64,000 nt of DNA. Source: an uncultured Mycobacteriaceae bacterium (GTDB lineage Bacteria; Actinomycetota; Actinomycetes; Mycobacteriales; Mycobacteriaceae). Every line of letters starts with the position of its first letter. Position 1 is the stretch's first letter. Below, in pieces: positions 8,255 through 17,978 of the stretch. The DNA lies in contig CADEGF010000003.1 in NCBI GenBank assembly GCA_902826815.1, positions 124,001 through 188,000 on the forward strand, in the 5' to 3' direction. The notes below the pieces were generated by a model. The model was given only the letters and a program-made list of their open reading frames with translations. It did no database searches and was not told where the DNA came from. Position numbers and translations under genes: made by a program.

Positions 8255-9555
8255 ATGAACCGGGGTGGGTCGAGCACGCGATCTGGTGGCAGGTCTATCC
8301 GCTCGGGTTCGTCGGCGCGTTTCCATCCGATCCGCCGCCCGGTGCCGACGAGCACCGCCTGCGCCGCATCGTCGAATGGCTTGACCACGCCGTCGAACTC
8401 GGCGCATCGGGTATCGCGCTCGGTCCGATCTTCGAGTCGAGGACGCACGGCTACGACACCACCGACCACTACCGGATCGACCCGAGGCTGGGCGACGACG
8501 CAGACTTCGACGAGCTTGTCGCCGAGGCGCACCGACGCGGCCTGCGCATCCTGCTCGACGGTGTCTTCAACCACGTCGGGACCGGCTTTCCGCGCTACCG
8601 CGACGCGGTCGCCGGCCACGACACCGCGTGGTTCCGCTCATCAGGCGGCGCGTTCGACACGTTCGAGGGTCACGGCGAGCTCATCGCACTGAACCACGAC
8701 AACCCCGACGTCATCGACTACATCGTCGATGTGATGGCGCACTGGCTGCGCCGCGGAGTCGACGGCTGGCGCCTCGACGCCGCGTACGCGGTGCCCGACC
8801 GGTTCTGGGCGCAGGTGCTGCCACGTGTGCGCGAGCAGTTCGGCGACGCATGGTTCGTCGGCGAGGTCATCCACGGCGACTACTCGGTGAACGTTCGCGA
8901 TGCCGGATTCGACTCCGTCACGCAATACGAACTGTGGAAGGCGATCTGGAGCAGTCTGAACGACGGCAACTTCCACGAGCTCGACCATGCGCTGCAGCGG
9001 CACAACGAGTTCCTGGACGCCTTCGTGCCGATGACCTTCATCGGCAACCACGACGTGACCAGAATCGCGAGCAAGCTGGAGGACACCCGCCATCTCGAGC
9101 ACGCGCTCGTCGTCCTCCTCACCGTTGGCGGGACACCGAGCGTGTATGCCGGAGACGAGTCGGCCTATCGGGGTGTCAAGGAAGAACGTGTCGGCGGCGA
9201 CGACGCCGTCCGGCCCGAATTCACCTCACCGCTAATGGGTGTCGACGAATACGGCCATGACGTCTACCGGCTGCACCAGTATCTGATCGGGTTGCGTCGG
9301 CGGCATCCGTGGTTGCACACCGCGAGAACGTCGGCGGAGAAGCTGAGCAACATGCAGTACGTGTTCCGGACCAGTGCCGGAGCCGATGCGTTGTTGGTGG
9401 CCCTCAACGTCGACGATGTGCCGATGGCCCTGTCACTGCAGGAATTCGGTTGGAACGACGGGCGGATCGCCGCGGGGTCAGGAGCGCCGCAACAGGACGT
9501 CATCACCTCGGCCGAGATCGAACCACACGGCTGGCTGATCATCGGCCCGGCCTGA
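8251..9555 (+). CDS. GH13 alpha-amylase family glycosidase
   Basis: 434 residues, a (beta/alpha)8 barrel with all four GH13 regions: LLDGVFNHVG, GWRLDAAYA (nucleophile Asp176), FVGEVIHG (acid/base Glu205) and FIGNHDVTR (Asp268). Starts WVEHAIWWQVYPLGF, as in neopullulanase or cyclomaltodextrinase-like enzymes. No signal peptide, so a cytoplasmic alpha-glucan or maltooligosaccharide substrate is likely. The end is a short beta domain. It overlaps the deaminase by four bases and converges with a DUF1810 gene four bases away. Its link with a deaminase and TPR protein is unexplained. Confidence 0.88.
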   Translation: MNEPGWVEHAIWWQVYPLGFVGAFPSDPPPGADEHRLRRIVEWLDHAVELGASGIALGPIFESRTHGYDTTDHYRIDPRLGDDADFDELVAEAHRRGLRILLDGVFNHVGTGFPRYRDAVAGHDTAWFRSSGGAFDTFEGHGELIALNHDNPDVIDYIVDVMAHWLRRGVDGWRLDAAYAVPDRFWAQVLPRVREQFGDAWFVGEVIHGDYSVNVRDAGFDSVTQYELWKAIWSSLNDGNFHELDHALQRHNEFLDAFVPMTFIGNHDVTRIASKLEDTRHLEHALVVLLTVGGTPSVYAGDESAYRGVKEERVGGDDAVRPEFTSPLMGVDEYGHDVYRLHQYLIGLRRRHPWLHTARTSAEKLSNMQYVFRTSAGADALLVALNVDDVPMALSLQEFGWNDGRIAAGSGAPQQDVITSAEIEPHGWLIIGPA

Positions 9556-9559
9556 CGCC

Positions 9560-9988
9560 CTAGGACAGTCGCGCCAATGTGGCGGAGTCCTCCTCGCCAC
9601 CGTAGAACTTCTCGAGCACCTCCACGAAGTCGGCGTTGTCGTCGGCGGCGCGGGCGAACAGCGTCATCGACGACCGCAGCTTCATGTCATCGGGCCAGCC
9701 GAAGATCTCTGTCGCCGTGCGCCCGTCGATCCGGCCGACCAACCGGGCGCACTCCCGCAGCCGCGGGCCGAGCAATTCGTGGGCTAGATAGGCGCGGGCC
9801 TCGTCGACCGAGGAGATCGCAAACCGGACCGCGGTCGGACTGCTGCCCAGACCGCGCAGTTGCGGAAACACGAACCACATCCAGTGGCTCCGTTTCCGGC
9901 CGTCGCGCAGCTCACCGAGCACTGCCTTGTAGACCGCGGCCTGCGCATCGACGAAACGCTGAAGGCCGAATGGATCCTGCTCACTCAT
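9560..9988 (-). CDS. DUF1810 family protein
   Basis: 142 residues: FVDAQAAVYKAVLGELRDG, then KRSHWMWFVFPQLRGLG and YLAHELLGPRLREC. The pattern and length match DUF1810, a small soluble bacterial family of unknown activity. ATG at 9988 gives the family length; the frame continues upstream but only with poor-looking sequence. It is divergent from the cyclase gene with 61 bases between starts. Confidence 0.85.
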   Translation of the reverse strand: MSEQDPFGLQRFVDAQAAVYKAVLGELRDGRKRSHWMWFVFPQLRGLGSSPTAVRFAISSVDEARAYLAHELLGPRLRECARLVGRIDGRTATEIFGWPDDMKLRSSMTLFARAADDNADFVEVLEKFYGGEEDSATLARLS

Positions 9989-10049
9989 CACAACGATTTG
10001 CCCACATTCATTTCGTCCGCAAGTTTGGCAAGCTAGTCTTCGGGTTTCA

Positions 10050-12224
10050 ATGACGATTTCGAATGAAACAGATAGCCCAGCACCAATCAAGCCGACGGCG
10101 AAAGCCAAAAGACTTCGCCGCCGAGTGCTGTCCCGGATCAGTATTCAGTCCAAGTTGCTGGCGATGCTCCTGGTGACGAGCGTGCTGTCGGCCGCCGTCG
10201 TCGGTGCCATCGGCTATCAGTCCGGACGGTCGTCGTTGCGTGCCTCGGTTTTCGATCGGCTCACCGAGATTCGCGCGTCGCAGGCGCGTCAATTGGAGGC
10301 GCAGTTCTTCGATCTGAAGAATTCACTCGTTGTCTATACCCGCGGCGCCACCGCCAATGAGGCCGTCCGGGCTTTCACCGCAGGTTTTGACCTACTCAAC
10401 GATTCGACGATCGATCCGGCGCAATGGCAGTCGATCGTCGATTACTACAACAACCAGTTCAAGAAGGCCGAAGAAGACCAGAACGGAAATCATCTGGACG
10501 TCGCCGCGCTGCTGCCCAGGTCGAATCCGCAGAAGTACTTGCAGGCCTATTACACCGCACCGTTCAATGATTGGGACAAGGCGATCGCGTTCGACGACGC
10601 GAGGGACGGAAGCCCATGGTCGGCGGCCAACGCCCAGTTCAACGACTTTTTTCGGGAGATCGTCAAGCGCTTCGAGTTCGAGGACGCGCTGCTGCTCGAC
10701 ACCCGAGGCAACGTTGTCTATTCGGCGTACAAGGGTGTCGATCTCGGGACCAATGTCCTCACTGGCCCGTACCGCGACGGCCAGCTGGGGGACGCGTACA
10801 GAGAGGCACTGGCATCCAACGCAGTCGACTACGTCGGAGTCACCGACTTCGGCGACTATCAGCCAGCCGACGAGCCCACCGCGTGGATGATGTCTCCCGT
10901 CGGACACGGCGGGCGACCGGATGGCGTACTGGCGCTGCAGTTCCCGATCTCCAAGATCAACCGGCTGATGACCGCTGACAAAAAGTGGGAAGCGGCCGGG
11001 ATGGGCCAAACCGGAGAAACATTCCTTGTGGGGCCCGACAGTCTGATGCGATCCGATTCGCGGCTGTTCCTGGAGAACCCCGAACAGTTCAAGCGCGACG
11101 TGATCGAAGCGGGTACGCCGCCCAGCGTCGCCGAATCGTCCCTCCGCCAGGGTGGCACCACTCTGGTACAGCCCGTCCAGACCGAGGCCACCAGGCTTGC
11201 GCAACGCGGTCAGGACGGCACACTGGTCGAAGACGACTACCTCGGCCACGAGTCGCTGCAGGCCTACGCCCCGGTGAATCTGCCGGGTCTGGACTGGTCG
11301 ATCGTGGCGAAGATCGACACGTCGGAGGCGTTCGCGCCGGTCGCGGCGTTCACCAGGACGCTGGTGCTGTCCACCACGTTGATCATCTTCGTGGTCTGTC
11401 TCGCGGCGATGCTTCTGGCCCGGCTGTTCGTGCGACCCATCCGCAGGCTCGAGGCGGGCGCTCAACAGATCAGCGCGGGCGACTACAAGGTGACGCTGCC
11501 CGTGCGGACACGTGATGAGTTCGGCGACCTGACCATGGCCTTCAACGACATGAGCCGCAATCTGGCGATCAAGGAAGACTTGATCGCCGAACAGCGTCGG
11601 GAGAACGACCGACTCATGCTGTCACTGATGCCGGAGCCGGTGGTGCAGCGCTACCGCGAGGGCGAGGAGACCATCGCCCAGGATCACAAGAATGTCACGG
11701 TGGTGTATGCCGACATCATCGGCCTTGACGAGCTCACCTCGGAGCTGAGCTCCGACGAGCTGCTTGCGATCGTGAACAAGCTGACCCGCCAATTCGACGC
11801 TGCCGCAGAGAATCTCGGTGTCGAGCAGGTACGCACCCTGCACAACGGTTACCTCGCCAACTGCGGAATGAGCGTGCCGCGACTCGACAATGTTCGCCGT
11901 ACGGTCGACTTCGCCATCGAAATGCAGCGGGTCATCGATCGATTCAACGCCGAAACCGGGAACGACCTGAGCCTGCGCGCGGGCATCGACACCGGCACCG
12001 TCACCAGCGGACTCGTCGGACGGTCGACCCTGGCATACGACATGTGGGGCTCCGCGGTGAACCTGGCCTACCAGGTACAGAGCGGCTCACCACAATCGGG
12101 CATCTACGTCACCTCGCGGGTCTACGACGTCATGCGGGACACCCGTGACTTCATCCCGGCAGGCGAGATCCGCGGCGAGTCCGACACCGAGCCGATCTGG
12201 CGTCTGACGGAGCGGGAGCCGTGA
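10050..12224 (+). CDS. Membrane class III cyclase homologue, catalytic residues altered
   Basis: 724 residues. Transmembrane helix about 35-58, periplasmic Cache-like sensor to about 425, second helix about 428-452, HAMP (RPIRRLEAGAQQISAGDYKV), linker, then a cyclase homology domain 548-720. Metal Asp555 (YADIIG), specificity Asp664 (YDMWG) and Asn671 are kept. The usual Lys is Arg595, the second metal Asp is Asn599 (in RTLHNGYLA) and the transition-state Arg is Gln675. Catalysis is therefore doubtful. Gene pairing matches Rv2435c/Rv2434c as I recall it. GTGA overlap with the downstream MscS-CNB channel implies tight coupling. Confidence 0.88.
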   Translation: MTISNETDSPAPIKPTAKAKRLRRRVLSRISIQSKLLAMLLVTSVLSAAVVGAIGYQSGRSSLRASVFDRLTEIRASQARQLEAQFFDLKNSLVVYTRGATANEAVRAFTAGFDLLNDSTIDPAQWQSIVDYYNNQFKKAEEDQNGNHLDVAALLPRSNPQKYLQAYYTAPFNDWDKAIAFDDARDGSPWSAANAQFNDFFREIVKRFEFEDALLLDTRGNVVYSAYKGVDLGTNVLTGPYRDGQLGDAYREALASNAVDYVGVTDFGDYQPADEPTAWMMSPVGHGGRPDGVLALQFPISKINRLMTADKKWEAAGMGQTGETFLVGPDSLMRSDSRLFLENPEQFKRDVIEAGTPPSVAESSLRQGGTTLVQPVQTEATRLAQRGQDGTLVEDDYLGHESLQAYAPVNLPGLDWSIVAKIDTSEAFAPVAAFTRTLVLSTTLIIFVVCLAAMLLARLFVRPIRRLEAGAQQISAGDYKVTLPVRTRDEFGDLTMAFNDMSRNLAIKEDLIAEQRRENDRLMLSLMPEPVVQRYREGEETIAQDHKNVTVVYADIIGLDELTSELSSDELLAIVNKLTRQFDAAAENLGVEQVRTLHNGYLANCGMSVPRLDNVRRTVDFAIEMQRVIDRFNAETGNDLSLRAGIDTGTVTSGLVGRSTLAYDMWGSAVNLAYQVQSGSPQSGIYVTSRVYDVMRDTRDFIPAGEIRGESDTEPIWRLTEREP

Positions 12225-13621
12225 CCAGCGTCCTCGATGCGCCGTGGTTCTACTGGGCCGTCGGGGTGGCCATCGGCTTCCCCGTCGCATTGGTGGTGCT
12301 CACCGAGCTTCAGAATGCGTTGCGACGCAAGAACAGTTTCCTGGCGCGTCCGGTCCATCTGCTCCGCACCTACATCCTGCCGCTCGGCGCCCTGCTGCTG
12401 TTGTTGGTCGGGGCCGTTCAGGTATCCGGCGAGGCGACCCCGGTCCGCATCGTGTCGACCGTCTTCTTCGTCGTGGTGCTCGTCCTCCTGCTGTCCGGCC
12501 TGAACGCGACGGTGTTCCAGGGCGCGCCCGACGGCTCCTGGCGCAAGCGCATCCCGACCATTTTCCTCGACGTCGCGCGCTTCGCGCTGATCGCCGTCGG
12601 GATCGCGCTGATCCTGGCCTACATCTGGGGGGCCAACGTCGGCGGCCTGTTCACGGCGCTCGGCATCTCGTCGATCGTGCTCGGTCTGGCGCTGCAGAAC
12701 TCGGTGGGCCAGATCATCTCCGGTCTCCTCGTGCTGTTCGAGCAGCCGTTTCAGATCGGCGACTGGATCGAGACACCGACCGCGAAGGGTCGGGTGGTCG
12801 AGGTCAACTGGCGCGCAACGCATATCGACACCGGTGGCGGCCTGCAGATCATGCCGAACTCGGTGCTGGCCGCCGCATCGTTCACGAACTTCAGCCGACC
12901 GCCGGGCAGTCACTCGCTGTCGGTGTCGACCGTGTTCTCCGTCGACGATCCGCCCGATGATGTGTGCCGAATGCTGAATCGGGTCGCGGCGTCGCTCCCC
13001 CAGTTGCGGCCCGACGCCGCACCGTCGAGCTACGCCGGAGGAGGCCTGAAATACACCACCTCGATACCGGTGCGTTCGCCTGCCGACGACTTCGCGGCCA
13101 AGGTGACCTTCATGCGCTGGGTCTGGTACGCATCGCGGCGTGCAGGCCTGCATCTCGACGAGGCGGAAGACGAGTTCGCCACCACTGAGAGAGTGAACGC
13201 TTCGTTGGCGATCATCGCACCCACTCTCCGATTGACCCAGTCCGAACAGGATGAGCTGCTCCCCCGCGCTCGCCTGATCCGCTACGGCGCCGACGAGTGC
13301 ATCCAGTCGGCGGGCCAGGTGCCCAAGAGGATGACCTTCATCGTCAACGGTAGGGTCCGACTGGTGGCGAACGGCGAGGACGGCTCGGTCATACCGGTAC
13401 GGATACTCGAGGAAGGCGACTTCCTCGGCCAGACGGCATTGACACGAGAGCCGGTTTCAGCGTCTGCCTACGCCATCGACGAGGTCACCGTTCTTCAGCT
13501 GAACCGCGAGCACATCGAGGGTCTGGTCGATCGGAAGCCCGTGTTGCTGCAGGACATCGGGCGTGCGATCGACGACAGGCGGGCCGATCTGCGCCGCGCG
13601 ATCTCGGCGGCCGCCGACTAG
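12221..13621 (+). CDS. MscS-type channel with cyclic-nucleotide-binding domain
   Basis: 466 residues. Helices near 12-30, 47-65, 75-95 and 110-140, then the MscS pore helix and beta domain ([16 protein letters not shown], then FQIGDWIE and [10 protein letters not shown]). Residues about 345-455 form a CRP/PKA-like nucleotide-binding fold, so this belongs to the bacterial cyclic-nucleotide-gated MscS group. The phosphate-binding cassette is altered: [15 protein letters not shown] has Gln404 where Glu is expected and Val412 where Arg is expected. GTG start overlaps the cyclase stop. It may respond to another ligand, or to the cyclase protein itself. Confidence 0.88.
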   Translation: MTSVLDAPWFYWAVGVAIGFPVALVVLTELQNALRRKNSFLARPVHLLRTYILPLGALLLLLVGAVQVSGEATPVRIVSTVFFVVVLVLLLSGLNATVFQGAPDGSWRKRIPTIFLDVARFALIAVGIALILAYIWGANVGGLFTALGISSIVLGLALQNSVGQIISGLLVLFEQPFQIGDWIETPTAKGRVVEVNWRATHIDTGGGLQIMPNSVLAAASFTNFSRPPGSHSLSVSTVFSVDDPPDDVCRMLNRVAASLPQLRPDAAPSSYAGGGLKYTTSIPVRSPADDFAAKVTFMRWVWYASRRAGLHLDEAEDEFATTERVNASLAIIAPTLRLTQSEQDELLPRARLIRYGADECIQSAGQVPKRMTFIVNGRVRLVANGEDGSVIPVRILEEGDFLGQTALTREPVSASAYAIDEVTVLQLNREHIEGLVDRKPVLLQDIGRAIDDRRADLRRAISAAAD

Positions 13622-13629
13622 GAGCGACG

Positions 13630-14838
13630 ATGGACCGCCGGATACCGAAACCGCGTGACCTGGCTCCGCTGATCCAGTTCAAGAAGCCGACGCTGAACTC
13701 GACGGCCCGCAGGCTGTCGGGTGCGCTGACGATTGCCGATCTGCGGCAGATCGCCAAGCGGCGCACACCAAAGGCCGCCTTCGACTACACCGACGGCGCC
13801 GCCGAAGAAGAGCTGTCGCTGGCGAGGGCGCGGCAGGCGTTTCGCGACATCCAGTTTCACCCGACGATCCTTCGCGACGTCGCCGATATCGACGCCGGGT
13901 GGGACGTCCTCGGCGGTCGGGTCGGCCAGCCGTTCGGCATCGCGCCGACGGGTTTCACGCGTCTGATGCAGACCGAAGGCGAGATCGCCGGTGCACACGC
14001 GGCCGCAAGGGCGGGTATCCCCTTCTCGTTGTCGACGCTGGGTACCAGGTCGATAGAGGAAGTCAAGGCGGCCAACCCGAACGGGCGCAACTGGTTTCAG
14101 CTCTACATGTGGAAGGACAGGGACCGGTCGATGGCGTTGGTCGAGCGCGCAGCGGCCGCCGGATTCGATACCCTGCTCGTCACCGTCGATGTTCCCGTCG
14201 CGGGTGCCCGGCTGCGCGATACGCGCAACGGCATGTCGATCCCGCCCGCCCTGACATTGCGCACGGTGCTCGACACGGTGCCCCATCCCCGCTGGTGGTT
14301 CGACCTGCTCACCACCGAACCGCTGTCGTTCGCGTCGCTGGACCGCTGGCCGGGCACGGTCGCCGAATATCTCGACTCGATGTTCGACCCGACGGTGACC
14401 TTCGATGACTTGGCGTGGATCAAATCCCAGTGGCCGAACAAGCTGGTGGTCAAGGGAATTCAAACCCTCGAGGACGCCAGGTCGGTGGTGGACCTCGGCG
14501 TCGACGGCATCGTGCTGTCCAACCACGGTGGTCGTCAGCTCGACCGGGCACCGATCCCCTTCCACCTGCTGCCCGAAGTCGCACGCGAAGTCGGGGCTGA
14601 CACCGAGATCGTGTTGGACACCGGCATCATGTCCGGCGCCGATATCGTCGCCGCCATCGCACTCGGCGCCCGGTTCACGCTCGTAGGGCGGGCGTATCTC
14701 TACGGCCTGATGGCAGGTGGCGAGGCCGGCGTCGACCGCGCCATCGCGATCCTGTCCGACCAGGTCGCCCGCACCATGCGGCTGCTCGGAGTAACCAGCC
14801 TCGCGGAACTGACGCCGCGGCACGTCACCCAGCTCTGA
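13630..14838 (+). CDS. lldD2: L-lactate dehydrogenase, FMN-dependent
   Basis: 402-residue FMN alpha-hydroxy-acid oxidase/dehydrogenase, very close to Rv1872c by eye. [11 protein letters not shown] and [12 protein letters not shown] build the FMN site; [11 protein letters not shown]-type strand and [10 protein letters not shown] carry the catalytic His and substrate Arg; [14 protein letters not shown] and [10 protein letters not shown] close the barrel. It oxidises L-lactate to pyruvate, passing electrons to the respiratory chain. An ATG 8 bases after the channel gene has GGAG nearby. Convergent with the lipoprotein gene, five bases apart. Confidence 0.9.
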   Translation: MDRRIPKPRDLAPLIQFKKPTLNSTARRLSGALTIADLRQIAKRRTPKAAFDYTDGAAEEELSLARARQAFRDIQFHPTILRDVADIDAGWDVLGGRVGQPFGIAPTGFTRLMQTEGEIAGAHAAARAGIPFSLSTLGTRSIEEVKAANPNGRNWFQLYMWKDRDRSMALVERAAAAGFDTLLVTVDVPVAGARLRDTRNGMSIPPALTLRTVLDTVPHPRWWFDLLTTEPLSFASLDRWPGTVAEYLDSMFDPTVTFDDLAWIKSQWPNKLVVKGIQTLEDARSVVDLGVDGIVLSNHGGRQLDRAPIPFHLLPEVAREVGADTEIVLDTGIMSGADIVAAIALGARFTLVGRAYLYGLMAGGEAGVDRAIAILSDQVARTMRLLGVTSLAELTPRHVTQL

Positions 14839-14843
14839 AGGGT

Positions 14844-16016
14844 TCAGCGGGTGGCCAGCAGCGCGTATTGCGCCGCCGTCATCTCCTTGACGCTCGACGC
14901 GGTGTCGGCGCGAACCACGGTGTAGAAGTTGTCGAAGACCAGCCTGCACGCGTATCCGGGCACTTCGGCGACGGGTGCATCGGCCTGAAAGCACCGTGTG
15001 TCGGGCACATTCGGGTCGCCCTCGACTTCGTGTTCAGCGCCGGAGGACTGCGCGATGAACTCGGCCGACATGTCCTTGGCCGCCTGGTTGTCGCGTAGCC
15101 GGTAGAGGTGCTGGGTGCCCGACACCGCGAATCTGTCCACGCCCCACTTCTCGTAGAGCTTGTCCTTGCGAATCGTCGGCAGTTGGTCACGCAGGGCGCC
15201 GGTGGGCCCGTACACCGCAAAGGTGACAGAAGGTGGCGTCGGCTGAGCCGGATCGGTGGCGACCATGCGCGCGAGCAAGCCGTCGGGATCCCTCGGCAGC
15301 GAGGCTATTTCGGCGACCGGCGTCGGCGTGAACGCACGCAGCAGCGCCTGCTCCTCGTCGATCGCCGCGTCGAGCTCGCCGATGCGCTTCTCGATTCCGT
15401 CGGGCGGCGCCTCGAGCATCAACCGCAGAACGAACGGTCCGATCGAGGTGTCGAGCAGCAGTGCGCCGGTGCCCGGGGTGTAGCGCGCCGCGATTTCGGG
15501 ATGCTTCGGCAGGGGCGCGGCAACGGTTTTGCCGAAGTCGGTCCAGTTGGCGACCTCGAGAGCTGAGGCGGCCGCCTTGGCCGCAGCGTCATCCGGAAAC
15601 CGCAACAGCATGATGGACAGCCCGACATACGACGGCGGTTTTCCGCCGTCCGGGTTTCGTGGTGCGTCGGCATAACTGGCGCGATAGCCCGCGACCCATC
15701 CGCGTTGGTCGAGCACCTGCTTACCGGCCTCGCCCACGATCGGCACGATGCTTGCGGTATCGGGCACCGGGCCCGCCTGCCACAGGTAGATCAACGGCGA
15801 ACCGAACTGCGACGTATCGGCGACCGCATCGGACATCCGGATGCCTTCCAATACGGTGCCGTCCGGTAACGAGGGTCGGTTTGGGATGTTCCGCGCGGCG
15901 GTCGAATACGTGCCGACGGCGAGCTTGCTGAGGTCGACGGCGTTTTCGGCGTTTCCGCATCCGGCAGCGAACGTGCAGACCGCCAGAATCATTGCGATCG
16001 TCCGTCGGCACGTCAC
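14844..16016 (-). CDS. DUF7373 family lipoprotein
   Basis: 390 residues with a lipoprotein signal: hydrophobic MILAVCTFAAGC, cysteine about 20 residues from the GTG start at 16016. The mature part begins with LSKLAVGTYSTAARNIP and contains repeated alpha/beta stretches typical of the mycobacterial DUF7373 lipoproteins. Function unknown; anchored at the outer face of the membrane. The frame extends upstream to 16079, but that would place an unlikely basic stretch before the signal. An internal ATG eight codons into the gene is another possible start. Confidence 0.75.
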   Translation of the reverse strand: MTCRRTIAMILAVCTFAAGCGNAENAVDLSKLAVGTYSTAARNIPNRPSLPDGTVLEGIRMSDAVADTSQFGSPLIYLWQAGPVPDTASIVPIVGEAGKQVLDQRGWVAGYRASYADAPRNPDGGKPPSYVGLSIMLLRFPDDAAAKAAASALEVANWTDFGKTVAAPLPKHPEIAARYTPGTGALLLDTSIGPFVLRLMLEAPPDGIEKRIGELDAAIDEEQALLRAFTPTPVAEIASLPRDPDGLLARMVATDPAQPTPPSVTFAVYGPTGALRDQLPTIRKDKLYEKWGVDRFAVSGTQHLYRLRDNQAAKDMSAEFIAQSSGAEHEVEGDPNVPDTRCFQADAPVAEVPGYACRLVFDNFYTVVRADTASSVKEMTAAQYALLATR

Positions 16017-16150
16017 GCGTCGACGGTAGCCGATGAGATTCGTGCAGCTCAGAGCCGCCGAGGCCGCGCCGAGTCGCAATCGTTAGCAGTTCGCGATAAC
16101 CGATCGCCGTGTTGGTGCGCGTGTGACGTATGTGACGGGTGATTCACTAA

Positions 16151-17209
<1,059 letters not shown>

Positions 17210-17222
17210 CAGCACCTGCCCC

Positions 17223-17260
17223 CAGTGAGCCTGTCGCCTACCCCGGCGGCAGGCTCACTG
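17223..17260 (+). terminator. Hairpin after the antigen 85 gene
   Basis: CAGTGAGCCTG pairs perfectly with CAGGCTCACTG, and CGCC/GGCG continues the stem inside. It starts 13 bases after the stop codon and is followed by TCTTGTG, a weak U tract. Good position for transcription termination. Confidence 0.7.
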
Positions 17261-17304
17261 TCTTGTGCCCGCTGACAGCAGCCGTTCAGGAAGGCCGATC
17301 TAGC

Positions 17305-17949
17305 GTGGTGGCAGTGACCGAAACTCACTCACCGCCCCGGTCAAGAAGCGCGGTTCTGCGCATCCTTCTCCTCGACGTCGCTCCACCGCTGGTCGGCTAC
17401 TACGGGCTGCGCGCTCTCGGCGCATCGGAGTACGTCGCGCTGCTCACCGCGACGGTGCTGTCCGGTTTGAAGGTCACCTACGACGCGGTCAAGGCGCGGC
17501 GGCTCGACCCGTTCGCCTGCTACCTGCTGCTGACCTTCGGGCTCAGCCTCGCCGTCGCGTTGATCACCACCGACCCCAAGCTGATCCTCGCGGGCAACAC
17601 GCTGGTCAACGGCATCGGCGGCCTCCTCTTCCTCGGCAGCTGCGTCGTCGGAACGCCGCTGACCCAGGTGGTCGCCGAACGGTTCAACCCGGACGACGAC
17701 GAGCCAGAGCCCGGCGCAGAGGAGTACCGGCGCAAGGCGCACATTCTGCTGTCGGCGATGTGGGGGGTGGGCCTGATCATCGAGGTCGGCGTGCGGCTGG
17801 TCGTGATCTCCCGAGTATCGGTCGACGTCGCGAACGGTTTGTTGTCCGCCATCTCCTGGGGCACGGTCGGCATTCTCATCGCGGCGACCTTCCTGGTCGG
17901 ACGGCGACTCGGCGCGCGCTGGGAACAAAGGAAGGCTGCCCAGGGTTGA
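17305..17949 (+). CDS. VC0807-like membrane protein
   Basis: 214 residues with about six hydrophobic segments: the first two contain PPLVGYYGLRALGASEY and LLTATVLSGLKVTYDAVKARRLDPFA, a pattern of the VC0807 family. The middle loop NPDDDEPEPGAEEYRRK is acidic. No known activity; possible small integral membrane transporter or chaperone. Three in-frame GTG codons (17305, 17308, 17314) compete; 17305 is best spaced from AGGAAGG. Ends 29 bases before lon. Confidence 0.6.
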   Translation: MVAVTETHSPPRSRSAVLRILLLDVAPPLVGYYGLRALGASEYVALLTATVLSGLKVTYDAVKARRLDPFACYLLLTFGLSLAVALITTDPKLILAGNTLVNGIGGLLFLGSCVVGTPLTQVVAERFNPDDDEPEPGAEEYRRKAHILLSAMWGVGLIIEVGVRLVVISRVSVDVANGLLSAISWGTVGILIAATFLVGRRLGARWEQRKAAQG

Positions 17950-17978
17950 GCGCAACAGGCTGAACTTTGGAGGACCGA

